Of a stretch of DNA of 64,000 nucleotides, positions 9,222-16,848 are shown piece by piece (the first letter of the stretch is position 1; each line of letters begins with the position of its first letter). The stretch comes from Microlunatus panaciterrae. GTDB lineage: Bacteria; Actinomycetota; Actinomycetes; Propionibacteriales; Propionibacteriaceae. Under the pieces are notes generated by a model that made no database searches, was not told the DNA's origin, and saw only the letters and a list, made by a program, of their open reading frames with translations. Location of the stretch: assembly GCF_016907535.1 (NCBI RefSeq), contig NZ_JAFBCF010000001.1, positions 868,001 to 932,000 on the forward strand. Direction: 5' to 3'. Made by a program: the position numbers and the translations under genes.

Positions 9222-10154
9222 TCATCCAGATCCGTCCGGGGACGGCGGTGCCGGGTTGTCGGCGTGACGTTGAGGACCGGTGAAGGCGAGGATCGCCGCG
9301 GCAGCCCGCTCGGGTGCCTCGTAGTGGATCAGGTGCCCGACCCGCGGGATCATGATCAGCTCGGCGTTCGGAAAGAGGGAGACGAGATGGTACTGGGCCG
9401 CCGGTGCTGTGACGTCGTCTCGGTCCGCGCCGATCAACAGCACCGGAACGGGGATGGTCGATGCGTACTGGCTGACGTCGGTGCCGGTCGCGGCACGGAA
9501 GGCCTCCAGCACCACCTGCCGATTGGCGAACCTGCTGAAGTACCGATGGTGCTGGTCATGGATCCACCGGCGTCGCTCGCGGTCTGGTGTCTTGGCCATC
9601 ACCATGCTCAGCCCCCGGACGATGCCCCGATTGGCCAACAACCCGAGACCGAGCCGCTCCGGCAACGCCGCACCCAACCGGTAGTAGCCGGCGGTGAGGC
9701 GGGTCAGGACGCCCCGGGGTCCGGCCAAGGCCGGCGCCGCGATCGGGTTGACCATGATCGCGCGGTGGGCGGCCAGTCCGCGGCTCAGCGCGGCAGCGAC
9801 GACGACCGAGCCGAAGGAGTGCCCGAGCAGGATGGTCCGGCCGCCGGGCGTCACCTGTGCCACGAAGTCGACCAGCCAGCCGGCGTAGCCGTCCACGTCG
9901 TGACGACGATCGGTGAACGGCGACGACTCGCCGAAACCGGGAAGGTCCGGCGCGATGACCTGACGTCCGGCCAGCTGCGCCACGATCGGCTCCAGCCCGT
10001 GATGATCACCCCGGAAGCCGTGTACGACCACTAGCGGCGGCTTTGCCGTCTGCTCGCCGTAGACCCAGTACGCCGTCGCGCTGCCGGCGACCCTCGACAC
10101 TCGGCGCCGTCCGCCCAGAGCGTCCAGCGCTGCCGCGTACGGCGAGGTGATCAT
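9222..10154 (-). CDS. Alpha/beta hydrolase
   Basis: 310-residue alpha/beta hydrolase. The nucleophile elbow GHSFGS lies near residue 112, the acid is in LIGADRDDV near 245 and the histidine in VGHLIHYEAP near 270; HGFRGDHHG forms the oxyanion-hole loop. I chose the ATG at 10154 (MITSPYAAAL). The open frame continues upstream to 11219, but that stretch lies antisense to the response regulator and reads as non-protein. A TAGACT box eight bases upstream suggests a leaderless transcript. It probably heads the run of genes to 8129. Substrate unknown: esterases, lipases and meta-cleavage hydrolases share this pattern. Confidence 0.8.
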   Translation of the reverse strand: MITSPYAAALDALGGRRRVSRVAGSATAYWVYGEQTAKPPLVVVHGFRGDHHGLEPIVAQLAGRQVIAPDLPGFGESSPFTDRRHDVDGYAGWLVDFVAQVTPGGRTILLGHSFGSVVVAAALSRGLAAHRAIMVNPIAAPALAGPRGVLTRLTAGYYRLGAALPERLGLGLLANRGIVRGLSMVMAKTPDRERRRWIHDQHHRYFSRFANRQVVLEAFRAATGTDVSQYASTIPVPVLLIGADRDDVTAPAAQYHLVSLFPNAELIMIPRVGHLIHYEAPERAAAAILAFTGPQRHADNPAPPSPDGSG

Positions 10155-10253
10155 GTCGCTGAAGTCTAGAGAACGCGACCAACCCCGCACCCTGAGCCTG
10201 CGGCCGTGCCCTGAGCCGGTCGAAGGGGTTGCCAGCCTCGATAGCCTACGCAT
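10155..10253. promoter_or_regulatory. Divergent promoter region, hydrolase / response regulator
   Basis: A 99-base divergent gap. On the minus strand TAGACT (plus 10163-10168) lies eight bases before the hydrolase ATG. On the plus strand TAGCCT (10242-10247) lies six bases before the response-regulator GTG. Both fit TANNNT -10 boxes with the start codon at or near the transcription start, as in actinobacterial leaderless genes. Good -35 boxes are not evident. Confidence 0.5.
10208..10228. repeat. Single copy of the CCTGAGCC-type dispersed repeat
   Basis: The sequence GCCCTGAGCCGGTCGAAGGG is a lone, one-mismatch copy of the repeat that forms arrays at 15.4, 32.6, 36.0 and 55.8 kb. It sits in the divergent gap upstream of the response regulator. 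Confidence 0.8.
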
Positions 10254-11075
10254 GTGGACACGGTGGGGCGGGTGGCGGTGATCATCGAGGACGATGCCGA
10301 CATCCGCAACCTGCTGGAGGCGGTGCTCACCCAGGCCGGCTTCGAGGTCCACGCCGTCGGAACCGGCCCCGACGGCGTCGAGGCCGTACGTCGCTATCGC
10401 CCGATCGTGACCACGCTGGACATCAGTCTGCCGGGCATCGACGGCTTCGAGGTGGCCCGGCAGATCCGACGGTTCAGCCACACGTACCTCATCATGCTTT
10501 CGGCCAGGACCGAGGAGATCGACACCCTGATGGGCCTCGACTCCGGTGCCGATGACTATCTCACCAAGCCGTTCCGGCCGCGGGAGCTCAGAGCCAGGAT
10601 CGAGGCCATGCTGCGGCGACCGCGCGGTGGGCTGCCCCCACCGGATCCGGCGCCGCGCCCCGACCCCCCCGATCCGGTCAGCACCACCTCCCCCACCCGC
10701 CCGACCGGCCGCGCCGAGAGCAGCGCCTCGGTACCGGAGGACGAGGGGTGGCTGACGCACAACGGGCTCCGGATCCATGCCGAGATGCGGCTGACGGAGC
10801 TGGACGGCAAACCGCTCGAGCTGACTCGGAGCGAGTTCGACCTGCTGCTGGCCATCGTGCAGGGACGGCGCCGAGTGGTGTCCAAGGAGGAACTGGCGTT
10901 GCTGCTGCGCGGTGAGCCCGGCAGCGGAGGCTATGTCAGTGACGCCGATCGCCGAACCGTCGAGGTTCATCTGGCCAACCTGCGGCGCAAGCTGAACGAC
11001 CATGTCGTCTCGCCGCGCTATCTGCAGACCGTACGAGGTGTGGGCTACCGGCTGGCCATGCCCAGAGGTCAGTAG
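10254..11075 (+). CDS. OmpR-family response regulator
   Basis: 273-residue two-component response regulator. The receiver domain (about residues 7-120) has the acidic pair EDD, the phospho-acceptor aspartate in TTLDISLPG near residue 55, the switch residue in MLSARTEE and the lysine in YLTKPF. A proline-rich linker of roughly 50 residues leads to a winged-helix DNA-binding domain (about 160-270) with TRSEFDLLLAIVQ, TVEVHLANLRRKL and the terminal TVRGVGYRL. The start is GTG at 10254; the overlapping ATG at 10252 is in another frame. The linker is longer than usual. The nearest kinase, at 12642-14411 on the opposite strand, is a likely but unproven partner. Confidence 0.92.
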   Translation: MDTVGRVAVIIEDDADIRNLLEAVLTQAGFEVHAVGTGPDGVEAVRRYRPIVTTLDISLPGIDGFEVARQIRRFSHTYLIMLSARTEEIDTLMGLDSGADDYLTKPFRPRELRARIEAMLRRPRGGLPPPDPAPRPDPPDPVSTTSPTRPTGRAESSASVPEDEGWLTHNGLRIHAEMRLTELDGKPLELTRSEFDLLLAIVQGRRRVVSKEELALLLRGEPGSGGYVSDADRRTVEVHLANLRRKLNDHVVSPRYLQTVRGVGYRLAMPRGQ

Positions 11076-11479
11076 TACTCGACAACAGAGTGCGTGAAGA
11101 GGGCCTGAGCTAGCGGATGCGCACGGTAGGGCTGGTCGGTCCCGGCCATATGAACGAGACCAACCCTCCCCCCGAAATGGATCCCTTCCCCCGAATAGAT
11201 CCAGTCGCTGACCACTCACCCACCGCTGACCCTTCCCCCGAAGCGGACCTTCGATGTTGGCGGTGAACCATCAGTGACAACTCCCGACCGCTACCTCCAC
11301 CCCCGAGGCAGCCTTGTCAGACCTTCGGCCCTGACCGGGGACTGCTGTGAGTCCGCGTTCATGGCCACGAGAAGATATTGGCCGATCAATGTTAAGAGCC
11401 CATCGGCGTTGCAGGTCGTTATGCTCAAGATTTGCCAAAGAAAGCATCAGCCTTGCTCGCCTGCTGCGCCGTCAATCGC
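11076..11479. other. Gene-free convergent gap with imperfect direct repeats
   Basis: 404 bases between the ends of the response regulator and the GGDEF-like gene; I see no convincing gene. Three imperfect direct repeats of the form CCCTTCCCCCGAA followed by GATCC or GGACC lie at 11164-11185, 11183-11202 and 11230-11249. A six-base inverted repeat GCCGAT/ATCGGC (11381-11386 and 11402-11407) lies in a stretch that is visibly richer in A and T than its surroundings (about 11360-11470). It could act as a bidirectional terminator, but the stem is weak. Confidence 0.5.
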
Positions 11480-12649
11480 TTACAGCTCGGTCGCCGAGTC
11501 CCGGCCGGCGATCACGACAGCATTGCCACCCGCCATCTTGGCCGCCTCGACGGCACGCGTCCCCCTTCCGATCAGCCGCTCCACGTCGTACTCGGCGCTG
11601 GCCGACGAGGCCACGCCGAAGCTCGCCGTCATCCTCACCCGCGCATCGGAGGCCACCAACGGGCGCCCCTCCAGCAGGGTCCGCAGGTCCTCGGCATGGT
11701 GGGCCGCCTCCTCCTCGGTGGCGTCGACCAGCAGGAACGCGAACCTGTCCCCCGACTCCCGGCAGACCAGGCTTCCGGTCGGCAGCCGGTCACGGACCAT
11801 GCTGACGAACCGCTGCAGGACCCGGTCCACATAGCTGCGCCCGACGGCGATGTTGGTATCGGTGGTGTGGTCGAGGTCGACCAGCACCATGGCGACCGAG
11901 GAGCCTTGCTCAGCCGCCTTCTCCAGCAGCGGCCGGGCGTGCATCCGGAAGGAGACCGGTGTCGCCGCCCCGGTGAGGACGTCCTGGGTGGAGCCGTGGA
12001 AAAGCGCGTGACGCGCCTCCTCGCCGCGGAGCGCGATCATGGACATGCCGGAGGTCATCACCAGCAGCATCACGACCACTGTGGTGATCTCGGTGCCGAA
12101 GTAGTGCTGGAAGATCCGGCTGTCGCGCCCGAGCACCAGGTAGACGCCCAGCCGGACGACGTAGTACATGCCACCGGCAAAGGTGCCGAGCGCCAGGATC
12201 CTGGCATTGGCGTAGGCCCGCATCGGCAGCCGCAGGGACTCGGCGCTGGTCAGCAGCGCAAAACAGGCGAGGGCGAGGAACATCACTTCGGCACCGGCCC
12301 AGGTGCCGTCCGCTGACCAGCGCACCAGCACCGCCAGGCCCGCCACCCCCGAGGCGAGCAGCGCCACCCAGAGCCGGTCGCTCCGGCCGCTGAACGCGCG
12401 GGAACCAGACCACAGGCTTGCGATCGCCAGCACCATGGCGAAGGTTCCCAACACGGTGGCTCCGAGGGCCAACGCGTTGACGGTGGTGCCGAGGAAGGCG
12501 AAACACGCCAATGGACCGGACAGGAAGGCGAGGCTCCAGATCCGGCTCACCTCGTCGAGTGGTCGGCTGAGCGAGTCCACAACGAACAGAACCGCCATCA
12601 TGGTGACCACCAGTGACGAGGCGATCAGGATCGTCTGGAGATCAAGCAT
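11480..12649 (-). CDS. Membrane protein with degenerate GGDEF domain
   Basis: 389 residues. The first ~215 residues hold about six or seven hydrophobic helices, followed by a diguanylate-cyclase-like domain. Landmarks of the GGDEF fold are present (DVLTGAATPVSF, VDLDHTTDTN, VRMTASFGVA, GTRAVEAAKMAGGN), but the active-site loop reads ESGDRF (near residues 298-303) instead of GGDEF or GGEEF, so cyclic-di-GMP synthesis is unlikely. It may be a GTP- or ligand-binding sensor domain. ATG at 12649 is preferred, with GGAG about six bases upstream; it overlaps the upstream kinase gene by eight bases, so both are probably co-translated. A TTG one codon upstream is an alternative. Confidence 0.78.
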   Translation of the reverse strand: MLDLQTILIASSLVVTMMAVLFVVDSLSRPLDEVSRIWSLAFLSGPLACFAFLGTTVNALALGATVLGTFAMVLAIASLWSGSRAFSGRSDRLWVALLASGVAGLAVLVRWSADGTWAGAEVMFLALACFALLTSAESLRLPMRAYANARILALGTFAGGMYYVVRLGVYLVLGRDSRIFQHYFGTEITTVVVMLLVMTSGMSMIALRGEEARHALFHGSTQDVLTGAATPVSFRMHARPLLEKAAEQGSSVAMVLVDLDHTTDTNIAVGRSYVDRVLQRFVSMVRDRLPTGSLVCRESGDRFAFLLVDATEEEAAHHAEDLRTLLEGRPLVASDARVRMTASFGVASSASAEYDVERLIGRGTRAVEAAKMAGGNAVVIAGRDSATEL

Positions 12650-14411
12650 CAACGGCTCCGTCGGTTCTGGTGGTGGCCGCTGCGGGCCGCAGCGGGATCA
12701 TCACGGTCACAGTGGTGCCGACATCAGGTTCACTGGAGACCTGGATGTCGCCCCCGTGCTGCCTCATGATCGCGCGCGAGATGTGCAGTCCGAGACCCGC
12801 CCCGTGGACCGACGTCCGGCGAGCCGACTCGTCACGGTAGAACCGGGTGAAGAGCCGCCCCTGACCTTCGGCCGAGATGCCGATGCCGTCGTCGGCGATG
12901 GTCAGCCGCACCAGTTGGGACGGACGTGCCGTGCCATCCTCCGGTCGGTGCTCATGAGCAGGGCCCTGGGACAGGGACACCCAGACGTGGCCGTTGGCGC
13001 GACCGTACTTCACCGCGTTGGACAGTACGTTGTCGATCACCTGGCGCATGCGCAAGCCGTCCGCGTTGACCTCGAGAGAAGAGGGCAGGCTGGCCAGGAC
13101 CTCGATGCCGGCCTCTGACGCGCGCGGCTGGATCAGCCGGATGCTGTCCTGGATCAGGGGAACCAGGTCGATCTGCACCGGTGCGATTGACATCGGGGCA
13201 TCGCCTTCGCGCGCGGCAGCCAACAGGTCCGAGACGATCTTGAGCAACCGATCGGCGTTGCTCGACGCCACGGCGACCATCTGCCGCGACTGGTCGGACA
13301 GCTCGGCGTGGTCCTGCAGCAGCTCCAGATAACCGACGATGGAGGTGAGCGGCGTACGCAGCTCGTGCGACACGGCGGCGATCAGCTCCTCCCGGGCCGC
13401 CAGTGCCTCCATCTCACGGGTGACGTCCAAGAAGGCCAGCACGGCGCCGGCCGGCTCACCGCGCTCGTCCCTGATCTGTCGTGCGGAGATGTCCAGTGCG
13501 GAGAGCTCCCCTTCGGTCACAGCCGAGTCGGCCCAGACCAGCGCATGGTCGAAGGACTCGCCGCGCCTGGCCCTCGACAGCGGGCTGTCCTCCTTGCTCA
13601 GCGGGGTGCTGCCGTCGCTCTCGAACATCGTGAGCTCGAGGTCGCGGTCGGTCGGTACCCGGCCGCCGAAGTCCCGGCCGAGCAGGCGCCGGTGCCTCCG
13701 GTTGACGATGGTCGGCTGGCCGTCCCGATCGAGGGCGACGATGCCGACAGGCATGGCGTTGAGAATGCCGTCGAGCATCAGCTGTTGCCGGTTGGACCGT
13801 TCGAGCGCCTTCTCCGTCAGCCTGCTCTGCTGCTCCAGCATCGCCTGGGTCGCCCCACCACGCCGGGAGATGAGGGCCAGTGCGACCCCCACCATGATGA
13901 TCACCGCCGGCAGCAGGAAGAACCGTGACGGGTCGGCGAAGGGATCGGCACCCCCCAACGGCACCGCGCTCCAGATGGCCAGAATGGCGACCGAGGAGGA
14001 GACCAGGACCCCCGGCAGGAACCACTGCGCGGACATCCACACGGCCGGGATGATCATCAGGCTGCTCACCCGCACCCCACCCAGGCTGTCCTGCAGGAAG
14101 GGCACTGCCAGGATGTCCAGAATCGGAATGATCGCCACCGCCCAGTGCGGCAGCCTTGACCATCGCACCGCAAGAGCCATCGTGCTGGCCACCATCACCG
14201 TGGACATCGCCATGAAGACGCCACGAGCGCCCAGCGTCGCGGGAGTGAACAGCGCGACAGCGACCAGGATGAGGCCCAGCAGAGCGACGAACGGGAGCTG
14301 GTAGAGGAACGGCGACCTGCCGCGGCTCGAGTCGATGAGCGCCCGCGGCGGTGGCCGCCGGCGCTGGCTCGGGCCGGGTCGCCGCCACCACCTCCGCACT
14401 CTCACCACCAT
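12642..14411 (-). CDS. Membrane sensor histidine kinase with PAS domain
   Basis: 589-residue sensor kinase. An arginine-rich cytoplasmic N-terminus is followed by about six membrane helices (residues ~35-185), a short coiled region, a PAS domain (~205-330), and the kinase core: HisKA with the phospho-acceptor histidine in AVSHELRTPL near residue 348, N box RMRQVIDNVLSNAVKYG, G1 IADDGIGIS and G2 GAGLGLHIS. All catalytic motifs look intact. It converges on the OmpR response regulator at 10254-11075, which may be its target, and overlaps the downstream degenerate GGDEF gene. The signal is not evident; the multi-helix N-terminus suggests a membrane-borne cue. Confidence 0.9.
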   Translation of the reverse strand: MVVRVRRWWRRPGPSQRRRPPPRALIDSSRGRSPFLYQLPFVALLGLILVAVALFTPATLGARGVFMAMSTVMVASTMALAVRWSRLPHWAVAIIPILDILAVPFLQDSLGGVRVSSLMIIPAVWMSAQWFLPGVLVSSSVAILAIWSAVPLGGADPFADPSRFFLLPAVIIMVGVALALISRRGGATQAMLEQQSRLTEKALERSNRQQLMLDGILNAMPVGIVALDRDGQPTIVNRRHRRLLGRDFGGRVPTDRDLELTMFESDGSTPLSKEDSPLSRARRGESFDHALVWADSAVTEGELSALDISARQIRDERGEPAGAVLAFLDVTREMEALAAREELIAAVSHELRTPLTSIVGYLELLQDHAELSDQSRQMVAVASSNADRLLKIVSDLLAAAREGDAPMSIAPVQIDLVPLIQDSIRLIQPRASEAGIEVLASLPSSLEVNADGLRMRQVIDNVLSNAVKYGRANGHVWVSLSQGPAHEHRPEDGTARPSQLVRLTIADDGIGISAEGQGRLFTRFYRDESARRTSVHGAGLGLHISRAIMRQHGGDIQVSSEPDVGTTVTVMIPLRPAAATTRTDGAVDA

Positions 14412-14447
14412 GGATCGCCAGCCTAGTGGACCAACGTCAGCGCGGGC

Positions 14448-14840
14448 TCAGTTGGGACGCTCCCCGGGCAGCAGCTCCTGCAGCTCCCTGGCGGCGGCCA
14501 CCACCTCGTCCTGGAGGGGGCCGATCCACTCCATGCCAGCAGGGATCTCGCCGGAGAACACCGGTCGAATCTCGAAACAGAGATCCAGCAGGCTCTCCCG
14601 GCTCGGAACGCTCCGTCGCTGCGTCATCGCCTCTCCGGCCAGCCGGCCATACTCGGCGATCCGTCCCTTCCAGCCTGGGTTGGAGAGCTGCGTCGGGTCC
14701 TCGCTCATCGCGTCGACCAGGGCGTCCAGCGCCTTCTCCAGCCGGCCGAGCTGGGCCTTGCGGCGTTCGACGTCCAGCGTGATCGGCAGGTCCTCGCCCG
14801 ACTCCTCGTCCTTGCCGAACAACCTCTTCAGAAAGTTCAC
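14448..14840 (-). CDS. Conserved hypothetical protein, 130 residues
   Basis: Short soluble protein of unknown function with an amphipathic N-terminus (FLKRLFGKDEE) and alpha-helical, charged composition throughout; no catalytic motif or membrane helix is visible. The GTG start at 14840 has GGAGG five bases upstream, which supports it as a real gene. It lies upstream of the kinase gene on the same strand and divergent from ispF. Similar small proteins occur in actinobacteria, but I cannot name a family. Confidence 0.6.
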   Translation of the reverse strand: MNFLKRLFGKDEESGEDLPITLDVERRKAQLGRLEKALDALVDAMSEDPTQLSNPGWKGRIAEYGRLAGEAMTQRRSVPSRESLLDLCFEIRPVFSGEIPAGMEWIGPLQDEVVAAARELQELLPGERPN

Positions 14841-14946
14841 CGCGCCTCCTCTGGATTTCTCACCGTTAAGAGACGATACCCAGTGCCACGGTGATCATCT
14901 GCGCGCGTTGGTCGCGTACCATCGCCAGAAACAGGCGGGAGCGGCA

Positions 14947-15450
14947 GTGGGTAGCGGATCACATCGTGTCGGGCTCGGCCACGACCTGCACCGGCTGGAG
15001 CCCGGCGGGGCGCTGGTGCTGGGTGGGGTGCTGATCGATGCTCCGGTCGGCTTCGTCACGCACTCCGACGGGGACGTGCTCTGCCACGCCATTGTGGACG
15101 CGATGGCCGGCGCCCTGGCCGACGGGGACCTCGGGACCCATTTCCCCGAAGACGACCCGGAGGCCGAGGATGCCCGCAGCCTGGACTTCGTCAGCGAGCT
15201 GAACGCGACAGTGCGGGCTGCCGGCTATGTGGTCAGCTCGCTGGACAGCTTCATCGTGCTCGGGACGGTGCGGCTGCGTCCGCATCTGAACCAGATGAAA
15301 GCCAACATCGCGCTCGCTCTCGGCCTCGATCCGGCCCAGGTGTCGGTCAAGGCCCGGTCCAACGACGGAATCGGCCCCGAGGGTGAGGGGTCGGCCGCGA
15401 GCGCCAGCGCTGTCGTCCTGCTGGAGCAGCTGCCTGATCACGCGCCCTGA
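14947..15450 (+). CDS. ispF: 2-C-methyl-D-erythritol 2,4-cyclodiphosphate synthase
   Basis: Enzyme of the non-mevalonate isoprenoid pathway that cyclises CDP-methylerythritol 2-phosphate to MEcPP, normally a zinc-dependent cytoplasmic trimer. The metal-binding GLGHDLH is at residues 9-15 and the next histidine in THSDGDVLCH near 40. The C-terminal signature is KARSNDGIGPEGEGSAASA. The GTG at 14947 is chosen because AGGCGGGAG lies just upstream; the open frame upstream (to 14335) overlaps other genes and is not coding. At 167 residues it is slightly long for the family: the last codons and the TGA stop lie in or next to the first copy of a dispersed repeat, which supplies the stop. ispD is not next to it here. 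Confidence 0.93.
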   Translation: MGSGSHRVGLGHDLHRLEPGGALVLGGVLIDAPVGFVTHSDGDVLCHAIVDAMAGALADGDLGTHFPEDDPEAEDARSLDFVSELNATVRAAGYVVSSLDSFIVLGTVRLRPHLNQMKANIALALGLDPAQVSVKARSNDGIGPEGEGSAASASAVVLLEQLPDHAP

Positions 15451-15520
15451 GCCTGTCGACGCGCCCTGAGCCTGTCGACGCGCCCTGAGCCTGTCGACGC
15501 GCCGGGAGCCTGTCGAAGGG
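15442..15520. repeat. Four tandem 19-base copies of the CCTGAGCCTGTCGA repeat
   Basis: Copies of GCGCCCTGAGCCTGTCGAC start at 15442, 15461 and 15480; a fourth, diverged copy at 15499 ends in TGTCGAAGGGC. The unit belongs to the same family as the arrays at 32.6, 36.0 and 55.8 kb. The ispF stop codon TGA (15448-15450) is inside the first copy. The array fills the convergent gap between ispF and the Dabb gene. Confidence 0.95.
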
Positions 15521-15531
15521 CGGTCCGCCGA

Positions 15532-15831
15532 TCAGCTGGTGGACAGCGGCACGAAGTCGAGCTCCTGGAAGGCGGCGACCTCAGGCTCCCATCGCCCCCG
15601 GACGAACGCGGTATGCACTGGGTGGTCGTTGTAGTGCTGGTAGGCCTGCTGGGTCCCGAACTCCATCGAGAAACAGAAGGTGAACTCGCTCTTCGGGCTC
15701 ACTTGGCGCAGCTGCTCGAACTGCTGCACGCCAGGAATGTCGGCCAGCGCGCGTGCCGCCTCGAGAAAGTCGGCCTCTTCGGCGGAGCCGGCTGAGTGGT
15801 GGAGGGAGAACGCGACCGTGTGCCTGATCAT
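15532..15831 (-). CDS. Dabb family (stress-response A/B barrel) protein
   Basis: 99-residue dimeric alpha/beta-barrel protein of the Dabb family. The family hallmark is the N-terminal IRHTVAFSLHH and the helix-strand pattern ending in HYNDHPVHTAFV. I take the ATG at 15831; the longer frame to 16020 adds an arginine-rich stretch antisense to the kinase gene and its upstream region. Family members are implicated in stress responses or polyketide chemistry, but the role here is unknown. It ends about 12 bases from the tandem repeat array behind ispF. Confidence 0.82.
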   Translation of the reverse strand: MIRHTVAFSLHHSAGSAEEADFLEAARALADIPGVQQFEQLRQVSPKSEFTFCFSMEFGTQQAYQHYNDHPVHTAFVRGRWEPEVAAFQELDFVPLSTS

Positions 15832-15926
15832 GGAACCATCATCACCGACGCCGCACCCCGCAGCCCTGCGGACCCTCTTGGACACCGGCAGGCGACTCCA
15901 TCGCCACCTGATGAGAAGGTTCAGCC

Positions 15927-16847
15927 ATGATCGCCACAGAGCAGTCCACAGTCGACAACGCGGTGCTGGTCGGCATCGACGTCGGGGCCACCAAGACCCA
16001 CGTCCGGGTGGTGGAGACACCGGCTGGCCACGAGCTGCTGGACCGTACCGTAACCACCAGCGGATGGCAGGGCCAGGACGCCGCCGCGCGAGGTAGGTAT
16101 GTCAGCAGAGTGCTTTCGTCGCTGGGTCTCGGTGCGGGCACGATGGTGGCGCTGATGGTGGGAGCGCAGGGCGCTGACAGCGATCACCAGGCTCTGGCGC
16201 TGCAGCATGAGCTCGGTCGACTGGTCAGCTGCCCGGTGCTGGTCTTGAACGACGCGCATCTGTTGGGCCCAGCCGCCGGGCTGAGCTCGGCCATCGGCCT
16301 GGTCTGCGGTACCGGCTCGATCGCAGTCGGCCTGGATCGCGATGGGCACGGCCTCTATGCCGGCGGTCTGGGCTGGGCGCTTGGCGACGAGGGCGGGGGC
16401 GCCGGGCTGGTACGTGAGTCGGTCCGGCGGCTGCTGCGTCGCACCCACGAGGGCCGGACGGATCCGGTGTTGGACGCGGCTCTGTGTGAGGCCTCCGGAG
16501 TTGACGACGTGACTCTGCTGCCCGACCTGATGATCCGGCTGGCCGATCCGATCTGGCCGCAGTGGGCACCGGCTGTGGTGGCCGCCTTCGAGGCCGGTTC
16601 GCCGGTTGCCGCCGAGGTGATCCGCGACGCGGTGGACGAGCTGGTCCGGCTCGTCCGGCTGATCCGTGACCGGGGCTGTCAGGCAGACACGGTCGCGGCC
16701 GCCGGCAGCATCCTCCGGCAGGTGCCCGCCATCCGCGTTCCGGTGCAGCAGCGGGTGCTGGACGAGCTCGGCCTGCCGATGGTCTTCCCCACCGAGCCTC
16801 CGGTCCGAGGTGCGGTCGCCCTGGCGCGCCAGCTCGTCGCCGACTGA
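15927..16847 (+). CDS. BadF/N-acetylglucosamine kinase-like ATPase
   Basis: 306-residue ASKHA-fold protein resembling eukaryote-type N-acetylglucosamine kinases and the BadF/BadG family. Phosphate-binding DVGATKTHVRV is near residue 19, VLNDAHLLG lies in the middle, and GLVCGTGSIAVGL and GGLGWALGDEGGGAGL are the ATP/sugar loops. It probably phosphorylates an amino sugar. The downstream gene, convergent and one base away, is a GH84 beta-N-acetylglucosaminidase, which fits a GlcNAc salvage role. GAAGG lies about seven bases before the ATG. Substrate is inferred from homology and context. Confidence 0.8.
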   Translation: MIATEQSTVDNAVLVGIDVGATKTHVRVVETPAGHELLDRTVTTSGWQGQDAAARGRYVSRVLSSLGLGAGTMVALMVGAQGADSDHQALALQHELGRLVSCPVLVLNDAHLLGPAAGLSSAIGLVCGTGSIAVGLDRDGHGLYAGGLGWALGDEGGGAGLVRESVRRLLRRTHEGRTDPVLDAALCEASGVDDVTLLPDLMIRLADPIWPQWAPAVVAAFEAGSPVAAEVIRDAVDELVRLVRLIRDRGCQADTVAAAGSILRQVPAIRVPVQQRVLDELGLPMVFPTEPPVRGAVALARQLVAD

Positions 16848-16848
16848 C

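Noticed and set aside
10155-11219. Upstream extension of the alpha/beta hydrolase frame to 11219
   Set aside because: It lies antisense to the response regulator, which has complete family motifs; the extension has no domain and the ATG at 10154 begins the hydrolase fold.
14335-14946. 5' extension of the ispF frame
   Set aside because: It overlaps the kinase start and the 130-residue gene on the other strand, and a good Shine-Dalgarno precedes the GTG at 14947.
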